Positions 41,471-49,729 of a stretch of DNA of 64,000 nt are shown piece after piece; positions within the stretch are counted from its first letter, which is position 1; each line of letters opens with the position of its first letter. Source of the DNA: Demequina sediminicola (lineage in GTDB: Bacteria > Actinomycetota > Actinomycetes > Actinomycetales > Demequinaceae); contig NZ_BBRB01000001.1 of NCBI RefSeq assembly GCF_000975055.1, positions 565,751-629,750 on the forward strand, in the 5' to 3' direction. The notes under the pieces were generated by a model that was not told the DNA's origin, ran no database searches, and worked only from the letters and a program-made list of their open reading frames with translations. Both the position numbers and the translations under genes were made by a program.

Positions 41471-44386
41471 TTACTGGCAGGACTCACATTGAAGAGCTTC
41501 CATCGGGTCTACTGGGCAGGCGACGCCGTCGACAACCTCCGTGTCTCCGATGGTCACTACAGAGGGGCCAGCGACGCTTGCTGCTGCGGCAGGAGCAGCG
41601 CTTACTGACTCAGGCTCTGGGTTCGTTGCCGGCAGAGACGTCGGCGGGACCTCGGGCTGCTGCTGCGGCGGAGTGGCCAAAGCAGCGGGCGCGGCTGCGG
41701 GAGCGGCGGCAACAGCGCCGAATCCCTTGCGGGGAGCCGATGCTGTGGCTGGCGCCGAGGCGGGAGCAGGCGCTGCGCTCTCAGCGGCGGGAGCAGCAAC
41801 GGGTGCTGCTTCTGCCTCTACTGCTGCGGAGGGTGCCGACGCTGCGGGTGCCGAGGCGGTCGCTGGCGCGGCAGCCTTTGCTGCACCGAAGCCCTTGCGA
41901 GCACCAAAGCCACGTCGCGACGGGCCACCTGCTGCTGCGCCCGTGCCGGAGCCGGATGCCTTGTTGAGCTTTTCCGTCTTGTTGACGCGCACCGTGGACT
42001 GCTCCGCGGTGTGGCGGGGCTTCATGTGCAGGTAGTAGGTGGTCTTGACGCCACGCTCCCACGCGGAGGTGTAGAGGTCCATCATGTTGTCTACGTCGCG
42101 GTCTGCGAGGTAGATGTTGCGGCTGATGGCCTGGTCGATCCACTTCTGCGCACGCGCTGCGACCTCGATGAAGGCGTAGGGCGAGAGCTGGAAGGACGTC
42201 TTGTAGACCTCCTGGAGGTGTGCCGGAACGTTGTCGAGTTGCGACAGGTCGCCCTGTGCTTCAAGAAGGCTGTCACGGGTCTCTTCCCAGATACCAAGTT
42301 CCTGCAGGTCTCGAACCAGGTTGCGGTTGACCTCGAGGAACTTACCCGAGGAGGTTGCGCGGGAGAAGATCTGTGAGAACTGGGGGTCGAAGCCTGGCGT
42401 GGTGCCAGCGACAAGACCGATCGATGCGGTGGGAGCGACTGCCATCAGCGTGGCGTTGCGGATGCCGCCCTTGACCTTTTCGCGGAGCACGTCCCAGTCG
42501 TGACGCATGGTGCGGTTGACCTTGATTTCGACGCCACGGTCGGCCTCCGTCGTGGCGATGGTGTCGAACGGCACCATGCCCTTGGACCAGCCGGAGCCTT
42601 CGAAGTTGCTGTAGGAGCCGCGCTCACGGGCGAGATCTGCGGAGGCGTCGATCGCGTGGTACGACACGAACTCCATGATCTCGTCGATGAGGTCGTAGCC
42701 CTCTTCAGACTCGTAGGCCATGCCCAGGCGCTCGGTGAGGTCCGTGTAGCCCATAACGCCCAGACCGATGGCCCGGTTCTCACGGTTGGCGAACTCGGAT
42801 TCAGGCACGGAGGACAGCGTGATGTCGACGAGGTTGTCGAGCTGACGCACTGCGAGGCGCACTGACTTCTCCATGCGGTCCCAGTCGATCTTGCCGTCGA
42901 CGAGGTGGGTGGAGAGGTTGACCGATGCCAGGTTGCAGACTGCGATGTTCTCGCGGTCCTGCGGTAGGCAGATCTCGGTGCACAGGTTGGACAGGTGGAT
43001 GGTGCCGGTGTTGGTGTTCAGGGCACGGTTGTTGATGGTGTCCTTCCACGTCAGCCAGGGGTGCGACGTGGTCTGCAGCATGATGAGGATCGACTTGTAC
43101 TGCTCGCGTGCCTTCATCTTCTTGAAGGAGCGAATCTTGCCGGCCTCAGCCTGCTGCACGTAGTGCGCGTAGCGAGCGGAGAACTCGGAGCCGGTCAGTT
43201 CAACGAGGTCGGGTGCCTCGGCGGGGTCGAAGAGGTACCAGTCGTCGTCTGCCTGGACGCGCTTCATGAACTCGTCCGAGATCCATACTGCGGTGTTCGC
43301 GGTACGGGTACGGCGGTAGGGGTCACCGGAGTTCTGGCGCAGGTCGAGGAACTGCGCGAAGTCCATGTGCCAGTTCTCCATGTAGAAGCACAGGGCGCCG
43401 AACTTCTTGCCACCGCGGGACACTGCGCGCAGCGTCGAGTCGATGGTGTGCATGAAGGGGATGGGGCCGGTCGAGGTGGTGTTGTTCGACTTGATCGGCG
43501 AGCCTTCGGAGCGCAGTTTGGTGACTGACAGGCCGATGCCGCCGGTGCCCTTGGTGAGCCACATGACGTCGCGCACGGACTTAGCGATGTGCTCGATGTC
43601 GTCTTCCATCTGCATCACGAAGCAGTTGGAGAGCTGCGGGTACGAGGTTCCTGCGTTCACCAGCGTGGAACCGGCGGGCAGGTAGTCGAGGCGCGAGATC
43701 TTTTCGTAGAAGGAGATTGCGGCCTCGGTGGGGTTGGCCTCGTTGAGCGACAGGCCCATGGAGACACGCATCCAGAAGTACTGGGGAACCTCAAGCGCCT
43801 TACCGTGCAGATCCGTGATCATGTAGCGGTTGCGCATGGTGACGGTGCCGATGTACTTGAGCAGGTCGTCACGCTCGTGGTCGAGGGCTGCTGCGAGTGC
43901 GTCGAGGTCGAAGATCTGCTCGAGACGCGTATCCAGGAGTCCTTCTTCGACGGCGTCGCGGATGTAGCCGGGGAAGCGTGCCTGGTGCAGGAGTGCGAGT
44001 TCCAGGTTGGTTTCGTAGCCGCCTAGGACGCGCTTGTAGATGACCTTGCGCAGCAGGCGGGCAGCGATGACATCGAAGCCCGGGTCGTCCTTAACGTTCT
44101 GGATGGCGACACCGATGGCTGCTTCATCGAGCTGCTCGGTGGTGATGCCGTCGAAGAGCGTGATCGCGAGCTCGGAGGCCACCTGGGTGACCATGGAGAT
44201 GCGGTCATCCAGACCTTCGGCTGCACGCTCGATCGCCTTGTTAATGCGGTCTGCGTTGTAGGGCTCACGCGTGCCATCGCGCTTAGTGACATGAATGCCG
44301 GTGCGGGACGGATTTGCCTCTGCGACCGCCTCAGCAACAGCGGCGCCATTGACGCTGTTCTGAGCGGTGTTCTCCGTAATCGTCAC
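41471..44386 (-). CDS. nrdA: Ribonucleotide reductase large subunit with Ala/Pro-rich C-terminal linker
   Basis: This 971-residue catalytic subunit reduces ribonucleotides with NrdB. After an ATP-cone (HVTKRDGTREPYNADRINKA, about 29-110), the barrel has active-site cysteines in QLSNCFVMQ, LSNLCTEI and ENIAVCNLASVNL, the phosphate loop VAPTASIG and the Tyr pair in KTTYYLHMK. From about residue 820 to 950 comes an Ala/Pro/Ser-rich linker with two ARKGFGAAK-like repeats (GFGARKGFG, PRKGFGAVA), then a C-terminal ALQCESCQ with the redox Cys pair. GTG start at VTITENTAQ is chosen for its GGGGAG site; upstream ATG adds 29 codons. NrdR-like boxes precede it. Confidence 0.94.
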   Translation of the reverse strand: MTITENTAQNSVNGAAVAEAVAEANPSRTGIHVTKRDGTREPYNADRINKAIERAAEGLDDRISMVTQVASELAITLFDGITTEQLDEAAIGVAIQNVKDDPGFDVIAARLLRKVIYKRVLGGYETNLELALLHQARFPGYIRDAVEEGLLDTRLEQIFDLDALAAALDHERDDLLKYIGTVTMRNRYMITDLHGKALEVPQYFWMRVSMGLSLNEANPTEAAISFYEKISRLDYLPAGSTLVNAGTSYPQLSNCFVMQMEDDIEHIAKSVRDVMWLTKGTGGIGLSVTKLRSEGSPIKSNNTTSTGPIPFMHTIDSTLRAVSRGGKKFGALCFYMENWHMDFAQFLDLRQNSGDPYRRTRTANTAVWISDEFMKRVQADDDWYLFDPAEAPDLVELTGSEFSARYAHYVQQAEAGKIRSFKKMKAREQYKSILIMLQTTSHPWLTWKDTINNRALNTNTGTIHLSNLCTEICLPQDRENIAVCNLASVNLSTHLVDGKIDWDRMEKSVRLAVRQLDNLVDITLSSVPESEFANRENRAIGLGVMGYTDLTERLGMAYESEEGYDLIDEIMEFVSYHAIDASADLARERGSYSNFEGSGWSKGMVPFDTIATTEADRGVEIKVNRTMRHDWDVLREKVKGGIRNATLMAVAPTASIGLVAGTTPGFDPQFSQIFSRATSSGKFLEVNRNLVRDLQELGIWEETRDSLLEAQGDLSQLDNVPAHLQEVYKTSFQLSPYAFIEVAARAQKWIDQAISRNIYLADRDVDNMMDLYTSAWERGVKTTYYLHMKPRHTAEQSTVRVNKTEKLNKASGSGTGAAAGGPSRRGFGARKGFGAAKAAAPATASAPAASAPSAAVEAEAAPVAAPAAESAAPAPASAPATASAPRKGFGAVAAAPAAAPAALATPPQQQPEVPPTSLPATNPEPESVSAAPAAAASVAGPSVVTIGDTEVVDGVACPVDPMEALQCESCQ

Positions 44387-44529
44387 GATTCTCCCCTCGC
44401 TTGCGAGCGACGTTTGCGACCCCGTGAAGGTCGCGGTTAGTACATGGGCTTTGGTGCCTCCGACCGGGGTCATGCACGTCCTTGTGAGACGTGCCTGCCA
44501 ACTTCGGGGGTGTGTTCACAGTAACGCAC

Positions 44530-44590
44530 CACACCCCGGCTAGCAACTAGATATAGGGGTGTGTTTTCGGTCGAGACCCTACATCTTGTG
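44530..44590 (-). promoter_or_regulatory. Two NrdR-type boxes upstream of nrdA
   Basis: Read on the - strand, CACAAGATGTAGGG (44577-44590) and CCCTATATCTAGTT (44545-44558) resemble the NrdR consensus ACACTATATATAGTGT. Their centres are 32 bases apart, three helical turns, as expected for a pair bound by NrdR. The second box is flanked by an inverted CACACCCC/GGGGTGTG (44530-44563). A TGTGGATAC word (44618-44626), one mismatch from a DnaA box, lies further up. No NrdR gene is in the window. Confidence 0.65.
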
Positions 44591-44743
44591 GTGCTGTGGA
44601 GAAACCTGTGAACTTCCTGTGGATACATCGGCGTGTCCTCCACAGCCACGCGCCATACCTGGGGAACACTCCGGCTCCACGTCGAAAATGTCACATCCAC
44701 AGACTCTCACCGGGGTCTGACATCGGCCCGCACACATAAAGAA

Positions 44744-44769
44744 GGAGCCGGGGCGATAGCCCCGGCTCC
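44744..44769 (-). terminator. Terminator after upp
   Basis: An 11-bp stem GGAGCCGGGGC/GCCCCGGCTCC closes a GATA loop; on the - strand it is followed by TTCTTTATGTG. It separates upp from the nrdA promoter. The roughly 445 bases between upp and nrdA hold this hairpin, the NrdR boxes and a GC-rich leader of about 140 bases with two small hairpins, but no gene. Confidence 0.85.
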
Positions 44770-44832
44770 TGACTTCTCAATGCCCATGCAGCACCAGCAT
44801 CGGCCCAATGCCGAAAGTTCGTGGAGCGCTCC

Positions 44833-45474
44833 TTACAGGTCGACGATCCCGTACAGCCGGTCGCCAGCGTCGCCGAGCCCGGGCACGATGTAGCCCTGCT
44901 CATTGAGCTTCTCGTCAACCTGCGCGACGACGACCTTGACGTCGGCACGGTCCCCGACCGCATCTTGCACATTCTGGATTCCCTCGGGCGCTGCGAGCAG
45001 GCACACGCACGTCACGTCTGTGGCGCCACGCTCCAATACGTAGTCGATCGCCATGATCAGCGATCCACCGGTGGCCAGCATCGGGTCGATGAGAAACACC
45101 TGACGACCTGTGAGGTCCTCGGGAAGACGGTTCGCGTACGTGATGATCTCAAGGGTTTCCTCGTTGCGCTTCATTCCCAGGAAGCCCACCTCGGCACTCG
45201 GGATGAGGCGCTGCATTCCGTCAAGCATGCCCAGGCCGGCGCGAAGAATTGGCACGATGATGGGCGCGGGGTCCGCGATCTTGGTGCCGACCGTTGGAAT
45301 CAGCGGGGTTTCCACCTGGCAGTCCACCACGCGCACTTCTCGGGTTGCCTCATACGCCAGGAGCGTCACCAATTCGTCGACCAGCAGGCGAAATGTCGGG
45401 GACGGGGTGTCCTTATTGCGCAGCACCGTAACTTTGTGACGGATGAGCGGGTGATCGGCAACGTGCAGTTCCAT
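44833..45474 (-). CDS. upp: Uracil phosphoribosyltransferase
   Basis: This 213-residue enzyme makes UMP from uracil and PRPP in salvage. Motifs: [14 protein letters not shown] (PRPP region start), [18 protein letters not shown] (PRPP-binding loop, with the Asp and Thr-Gly-Gly), and the uracil-binding C-terminal [16 protein letters not shown]. Length and order match other bacterial Upp proteins. It is transcribed alone, divergent from tadA with about 83 bases between them. Confidence 0.97.
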   Translation of the reverse strand: MELHVADHPLIRHKVTVLRNKDTPSPTFRLLVDELVTLLAYEATREVRVVDCQVETPLIPTVGTKIADPAPIIVPILRAGLGMLDGMQRLIPSAEVGFLGMKRNEETLEIITYANRLPEDLTGRQVFLIDPMLATGGSLIMAIDYVLERGATDVTCVCLLAAPEGIQNVQDAVGDRADVKVVVAQVDEKLNEQGYIVPGLGDAGDRLYGIVDL

Positions 45475-45557
45475 AGCCCTACGGTACCTGGGCTACGCGG
45501 GCTCCGACGTGTGCGCCCCACGGGGAACGCGCCCTGAGCGCCGGTAACCTGGAAGGC

Positions 45558-46022
45558 GTGAACACTTGGGAAGGGCCGATGCTCGAGGCACTTGATCTCG
45601 CGGCCCAGGCACGCGATGGGGACGATGTCCCCGTGGGCGCCGTTGTGGTCGACGCGAGCGGTGCCGTGATTGGCCGCGGGCTTAACCTCCGCGAAGCATC
45701 AGGGGACCCCACAGCTCACGCCGAAGTGGTCGCTTTGCGCGAGGCAGCAGCCACCCGTGGCCAATGGCGACTCGATGACTGCACCCTCGTTGTCACCCTC
45801 GAACCGTGCCTGATGTGTGCTGGTGCGGTCCTCGCGGCGCGTGTCCCACGCATCGTCATTGGCGCCTGGGACGCCAAGGCCGGTGCCACCGGCTCCCAGT
45901 GGGACGTGGTCAGGGATGCCCGCATCGGCTCCAAGGTAGAAGTCATCTCGGGCGTTCTCGAACACGAATGCGGCTCCATCCTCACAGAGTTCTTTGCAGC
46001 CCGCCGGCAGGCACCGCAATAG
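45558..46022 (+). CDS. tadA: tRNA-specific adenosine deaminase TadA
   Basis: This 154-residue enzyme converts the wobble adenosine of tRNA-Arg(ACG) to inosine. The zinc and catalytic motifs are present: HAEVVAL (His, Glu) and EPCLMCAGAVL (Pro-Cys-x2-Cys), with VPVGAVVVDASG ahead of them. The start used is GTG at MNTWEGPM; the ATG at MLEALDLA, seven codons later, is a plausible alternative. It is the only such deaminase here. A FUSC transporter gene follows 8 bases after it and is probably co-transcribed. Confidence 0.94.
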   Translation: MNTWEGPMLEALDLAAQARDGDDVPVGAVVVDASGAVIGRGLNLREASGDPTAHAEVVALREAAATRGQWRLDDCTLVVTLEPCLMCAGAVLAARVPRIVIGAWDAKAGATGSQWDVVRDARIGSKVEVISGVLEHECGSILTEFFAARRQAPQ

Positions 46023-46030
46023 CCGCGCCG

Positions 46031-47173
46031 ATGCCACCGTCACCTACCTCTGCCCCCGACCCTCGGGAGCCCGCACCCAAACGCCTCGACCTATGGCGTT
46101 CCGGAGCCCGCCGAGCCGTGGCGAGCCTGGGCACCATCTCACCAGCAGCCGAGCCACGTTGGCCCATCGCACTCCAAGCGGCCATCACGCTGATGATTCC
46201 GTTGCTCGTGGGTATCGCTGTTGACCGCATCGACCTCGGACTACTCGCCTGCGTCGGCGCTTTCACCGTGCCCTACTTCTCGTCACTCCCCCGGCTCGAA
46301 CGTCTACGCCTACGCCCCATCGCAGGCCTAGTGCTAGTCGCGAGCGCCGCACTCGGCGCAGTACTCGGACCGCACCCCGCCGCCGCGGCATTCGGTCTCG
46401 CGACCGTGGCAATCGCCGTGGGCCTCGCCGTGCACGGATACCGACTCGGCCCGCCAGGACCCCTCTTCCCCGTCATCGTCTACGGCATGTCTGCGCACGC
46501 CACCGGTGAAGGTGTGCCAGCGACCACAGTGATCGCCTGCGTGGCTGCCGGCTGCGCACTAGCCGTCGTCGTCAGCATCGTCCCTCTGCTGCGCAGCAAA
46601 CACTGGAAGATCACCCCGCGGCCACTGTCGGTACTCCTCGCCCGTCCCGTCTGGGATGCCGGGGCCAAAGAACTCGCACTCCGCACCACCATTGTTGCCG
46701 TGGCAGGCACGCTCCTCAGCGTCCTGTACGTCGACCCCGAACGCGCCTACTGGACGGTTGCGGCCGGAGTGGTGGTCGTTGGCGTGGTGCCCGGACGCGG
46801 CCCCGCCGTCAGTCGCGGACTCCACCGCACCGTGGGCACCGTGGCCGGCCTCGGACTCTATGTGGCCGTCACGACGCCACCGTTCCCGGCCGTGGTCATC
46901 GCGATCATCCTTGGCGTCCTCCAGTTCGTTACAGAAGTAGCAATCACGCGCCACTACGCCATTGCCACAGCAGCCGTCACGCCCCTCTCGCTTATTCTCG
47001 TGAGCTCAGCAGCAGGCGACCTCGGAGCCACTGAGTTCGTGAGCGAAAGGCTCTTCGACACCCTCGTCGGTGCAGGTATCGCCGTGGCCACCGCCCTCAT
47101 CCACCGACCCGCAGCACCAGACCCCCACCACCGCTTCGCACCCCCACATCCCCACCCCAAGTCCACCGATTAG
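46031..47173 (+). CDS. FUSC/aromatic-acid-exporter-like membrane protein
   Basis: This 380-residue membrane protein has two sets of helices, the FUSC layout. Set one runs about 45-180 (ALQAAITLMIPLLVGIAVDR, VPYFSSLPRLERLRLRPI); set two about 215-345 (YWTVAAGVVVVGVVPGRGPA, LHRTVGTVAGLGLYVAV). The N-terminus is basic and Pro-rich and the C-terminus ends in a Pro/His-rich tail (PDPHHRFAPPHPHPKS). Relatives export aromatic carboxylates or related compounds, but most are unassigned. It lies 8 bases after tadA. No ribosome site is obvious, so translation may be coupled to tadA. Confidence 0.82.
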   Translation: MPPSPTSAPDPREPAPKRLDLWRSGARRAVASLGTISPAAEPRWPIALQAAITLMIPLLVGIAVDRIDLGLLACVGAFTVPYFSSLPRLERLRLRPIAGLVLVASAALGAVLGPHPAAAAFGLATVAIAVGLAVHGYRLGPPGPLFPVIVYGMSAHATGEGVPATTVIACVAAGCALAVVVSIVPLLRSKHWKITPRPLSVLLARPVWDAGAKELALRTTIVAVAGTLLSVLYVDPERAYWTVAAGVVVVGVVPGRGPAVSRGLHRTVGTVAGLGLYVAVTTPPFPAVVIAIILGVLQFVTEVAITRHYAIATAAVTPLSLILVSSAAGDLGATEFVSERLFDTLVGAGIAVATALIHRPAAPDPHHRFAPPHPHPKSTD

Positions 47174-47206
47174 GTCTCACGCGGGCAGGCAGGTATTCTT
47201 TTTCGC

Positions 47207-47297
47207 GGTGACGTGTCCGAGCGGCCGAAGGTGCAGCACTCGAAATGCTGTGTACGGCAACCCCGTACCGTGGGTTCAAATCCCACCGTCACCGCCA
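47207..47297 (+). tRNA. tRNA-Ser (anticodon CGA)
   Basis: The acceptor stem GGTGACG pairs with CGTCACC, followed by discriminator G and an encoded CCA. The anticodon stem CAGCA/TGCTG holds loop CTCGAAA, so the anticodon is CGA. A long variable arm (TACGGCAACCCCGTA) and the TPsiC arm (GGGTTCAAATCCC) confirm serine. A GC-rich terminator starts 4 bases after CCA. Confidence 0.97.
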
Positions 47298-47300
47298 CTG

Positions 47301-47353
47301 AGAAGGGCCTGTTGTTCCTGAGTTTCCAGGGAGAACGGGCCCTTCTTTTCTTC
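47301..47353 (+). terminator. Terminator after tRNA-Ser(CGA)
   Basis: AGAAGGGCC pairs with GGCCCTTCT, with further pairs inside (GTT...AAC, CCT...AGG), and is followed by TTTTCTT. The rest of the gap to the LURP-one gene is about 85 bases without further features. Confidence 0.9.
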
Positions 47354-47438
47354 CGGGCCACCGCATTTCCGATGCGCCGATCTATCCGTGCACTGCGCTT
47401 TCTCGCTACTGTGAACTCAGACCCGAGGAGAGGAAGCC

Positions 47439-47951
47439 ATGGCCATCCCCCCAGCACCCGAGGGCTTTGCCCGGTTCGTCATGAAGAGCAAGTTTGGCGC
47501 GGGGCGTGACTTCCGTGTCCTGGATCCTCAGACTGAGGCAGAGTTGTACTACGTCGACGGGCACATCGGGACTCGCCCTAAGGCCGAGGTTCTCGACCCC
47601 CAAAAGAATGCGCTGTACTCAGTGCGTGGCAAGTTGTTCGGCATCCCCAAGCGCATGGACATCACGGACGCCGCCGGGCAGCAGATCGCACACCTGCACT
47701 CGCCCGCCTTCAACTTCGTGAAGGACAAGATCGAGATCACGATGGAGTCCGGTGAGCAGTTGCTCCTCAAGGGCAACATCATCGAGAAGGACTACAAGGT
47801 GCACGATGCCCAGGGTGCGATGCGTATGCAGATCACCCAAAAGTGGGTGACGATCCGTGACAGCTACACGGTCGACGTTGACGCCACTGTTGCCCCTGCC
47901 CTCGCTTTTGCGCTGGTCTGGGCGATTGACCGCTGGGTCGAGCGCGACTAA
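47439..47951 (+). CDS. LURP-one-related (tubby-like) protein
   Basis: This 170-residue protein has a twelve-strand tubby-like barrel by family: FVMKSKFGAGRDFRVLDPQT, ALYSVRGKLFGIPKRMDI, and WVTIRDSYTVDVDATVAPAL near the C-terminus. LURP-one proteins share the fold with phospholipid scramblases; the bacterial role is unknown. GGAGAGGAAG precedes the ATG. It is a single gene after the tRNA and stands alone before the hip locus. No signal peptide is evident, so it is probably cytosolic or membrane-associated. Confidence 0.85.
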   Translation: MAIPPAPEGFARFVMKSKFGAGRDFRVLDPQTEAELYYVDGHIGTRPKAEVLDPQKNALYSVRGKLFGIPKRMDITDAAGQQIAHLHSPAFNFVKDKIEITMESGEQLLLKGNIIEKDYKVHDAQGAMRMQITQKWVTIRDSYTVDVDATVAPALAFALVWAIDRWVERD

Positions 47952-48060
47952 GCCGGGGCACCGAAGCATCGAGCGGACGGTGGCGGAGGCGTGCCACTAG
48001 CACCGCTCGTACAGACACGGGCATGTCGTGCCGGCGCCGCTTCTTGCGAAGCCTCGTCAC

Positions 48061-48118
48061 TATGTTCAGGTTCCTGGCCTTTAATACTCTTAATGGCTAC
48101 AATTGTGAACATAGGAGG
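48061..48118 (+). promoter_or_regulatory. AT-rich hipBA promoter with inverted repeat
   Basis: TATGTTCA (48061-48068) and its complement TGAACATA (48106-48113) flank an AT-rich stretch (TTTAATACTCTTAATGG), unlike the surrounding GC-rich DNA. A strong AGGAGG ribosome site (48113-48118) is 5 bases before hipB. The inverted repeat is a candidate operator for the HipB antitoxin, though the arms are about 37 bases apart. Confidence 0.65.
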
Positions 48119-48123
48119 TCCAG

Positions 48124-48411
48124 ATGGCCGGCTACAGGATCGATCGTCAGATGCACGAGTTTGGAGAGCACGTGCGCGGCTGGCGGATGGTGCTCAACCT
48201 CACCGCCCAGCAGGTATGCGAGCGCGCAGACATTTCGCGGACCACACTTCGGAAGATCGAGTCGGGCGACGGCGGCGTGAGTTTCGCCTCGATGGCTCAG
48301 GTTCTGCGCGCACTGGGGCAACTCGATAGCGTCCTCGATGCCCTGGATCCGCTGAACAGTGACGTTGGCCGACTACGCGCGGATAGTCTCACCAGGAAGC
48401 GGGCTCGATGA
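48124..48411 (+). CDS. hipB: HipB-type antitoxin (XRE helix-turn-helix)
   Basis: This 95-residue DNA-binding protein has an XRE helix-turn-helix at about residues 15-70: WRMVLNLTAQQVCERADISR, then TTLRKIESGDGGVSFASMAQ and VLRALGQ. It has the size of HipB antitoxins. It ends with a basic tail (TRKRAR). Its stop overlaps the hipA start by 4 bp. It should bind the HipA kinase and the upstream operator to repress the operon. Confidence 0.88.
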   Translation: MAGYRIDRQMHEFGEHVRGWRMVLNLTAQQVCERADISRTTLRKIESGDGGVSFASMAQVLRALGQLDSVLDALDPLNSDVGRLRADSLTRKRAR

Positions 48412-49643
48412 CGACTATCGAGACACTCATCGAGATCGACGGCCGCACGCGCCTCGTTGGGCGCGCTGACTTCACACGCTCGCGCGGCACCGTTTCCACC
48501 ACGTTCCGCTACGACTCCGGGTATCTTTCAGACCGCAACGGCGTCAACGTTGACCCTGTGCTGCAGCTCGTCGAAGGCGCTCAGCATGTCTCGGGCCTAC
48601 TGCCCGCTTTCGCGGACACCGCACCAGATCGCTGGGGGCGCGGCCTCGTCGACAAGGCGGAGCGCGCACGGGCGCTCGAGCAGAACCGTCGGCCGCGCGC
48701 CATGGACGATGTCGATTATCTCCTCGCAGTCTCCGACAACACCCGGCAAGGGGCACTGCGCTTCCGGCTACCCGGTGGCTCCAGTTTTGTAGGTGAAGAC
48801 TCGGTGGTTCCGAAGCGGGTTGCGCTACCGCATCTTCTCCATGCCAGTGACCAGGTCACGGCCAACGCTGTTCCCGCTGCGGCCGTCAAGGAACTGCTCG
48901 ACACTGGCACTACCGGACTCGGTGGCGCCCGCCCCAAAGCATCAGTACTACTCGCAGACGAGAGCCTTGCGATCGCCAAGTTGCCGCATGCAAGCGATCG
49001 CTGGGATGTCATGGCGTGGGAGGCCGCCGCGCTGGAGCTCCTTAGCAAGGCAGGCGTAGCCGTCCCGCCACATCGCCTGGTGCGCGTCTCCGATCGAAGC
49101 GTGTTGCTGGTGCGCCGTTTTGACCGCGGCCCGGCCGGCCACCGGCTCCCGTACGTCTCGGCGATGACCGCGACAGGCTCGCGCGACGGCGACCAGCGTG
49201 ACTACGTCGACATCCTCGACGCCATGCGTGACATGAGCACCCGACCGCGCCAGCAAGCAGCGTCGCTGTACGACCGCATCGTCGGGTCGGTTGCCCTCGG
49301 AAATACGGACGACCATCTGCGCAACCATGGCTTCATTAGCGATGGCGTTCGATGGAGGCTCAGCCCTGTCTTCGACGTCAACCCCAACCCAGACCTCGCC
49401 AAGGCTCGGTCCACCTCGATCGCCGGGGCGAGCACCATCGGCGACGAGGCGGAGGGCCTCCTCGCACTCGCCGGCGACGCAGGCCTTACTCTCGATCACG
49501 CCCGTCAACGCATAGCCGAGATCGTGAACACGCTGAGCGACTGGCGCGACGTAGCACAGGGCCACCAGATCGCGTCGCGGGAAGTAACGATGATGGCCGA
49601 GGCGATAGAGCCGCGGCTCGAGAAACTGTCGGCGCTGGGCTAA
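48408..49643 (+). CDS. hipA: HipA-type serine/threonine kinase toxin
   Basis: This 411-residue kinase has an N-terminal HipA-N domain (about 1-110) and a kinase core. TGLGGARPKASVLLADESL holds the P-loop-like segment, SVLLVRRFDRG follows, and the catalytic motif is GNTDDHLRNHGFI, with Asp and Asn, then SPVFDVNPNPDL with the metal-binding Asp. All key residues seem intact, so the toxin is predicted active. Related enzymes phosphorylate aminoacyl-tRNA synthetases and cause dormancy; the target here is unknown. No duplicate hip locus is in the window. Confidence 0.9.
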   Translation: MTTIETLIEIDGRTRLVGRADFTRSRGTVSTTFRYDSGYLSDRNGVNVDPVLQLVEGAQHVSGLLPAFADTAPDRWGRGLVDKAERARALEQNRRPRAMDDVDYLLAVSDNTRQGALRFRLPGGSSFVGEDSVVPKRVALPHLLHASDQVTANAVPAAAVKELLDTGTTGLGGARPKASVLLADESLAIAKLPHASDRWDVMAWEAAALELLSKAGVAVPPHRLVRVSDRSVLLVRRFDRGPAGHRLPYVSAMTATGSRDGDQRDYVDILDAMRDMSTRPRQQAASLYDRIVGSVALGNTDDHLRNHGFISDGVRWRLSPVFDVNPNPDLAKARSTSIAGASTIGDEAEGLLALAGDAGLTLDHARQRIAEIVNTLSDWRDVAQGHQIASREVTMMAEAIEPRLEKLSALG

Positions 49644-49729
49644 AACGCGCGTCGACGCGAGGCTACCGAGAGCGCTGAGCCCCCTCCCCCGACCAAGGAG
49701 CCACGGAGACCTCTATTGATAGAGCGCTT

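Noticed and set aside
44390-44530. Cobalamin riboswitch in the nrdA leader
   Set aside because: Small hairpins are present, but no B12-box or matching core could be found; class Ic enzymes would not need B12 control.
44618-44626. DnaA box marking an origin
   Set aside because: Only one imperfect match; no cluster and no dnaA, dnaN or AT-rich unwinding region nearby.
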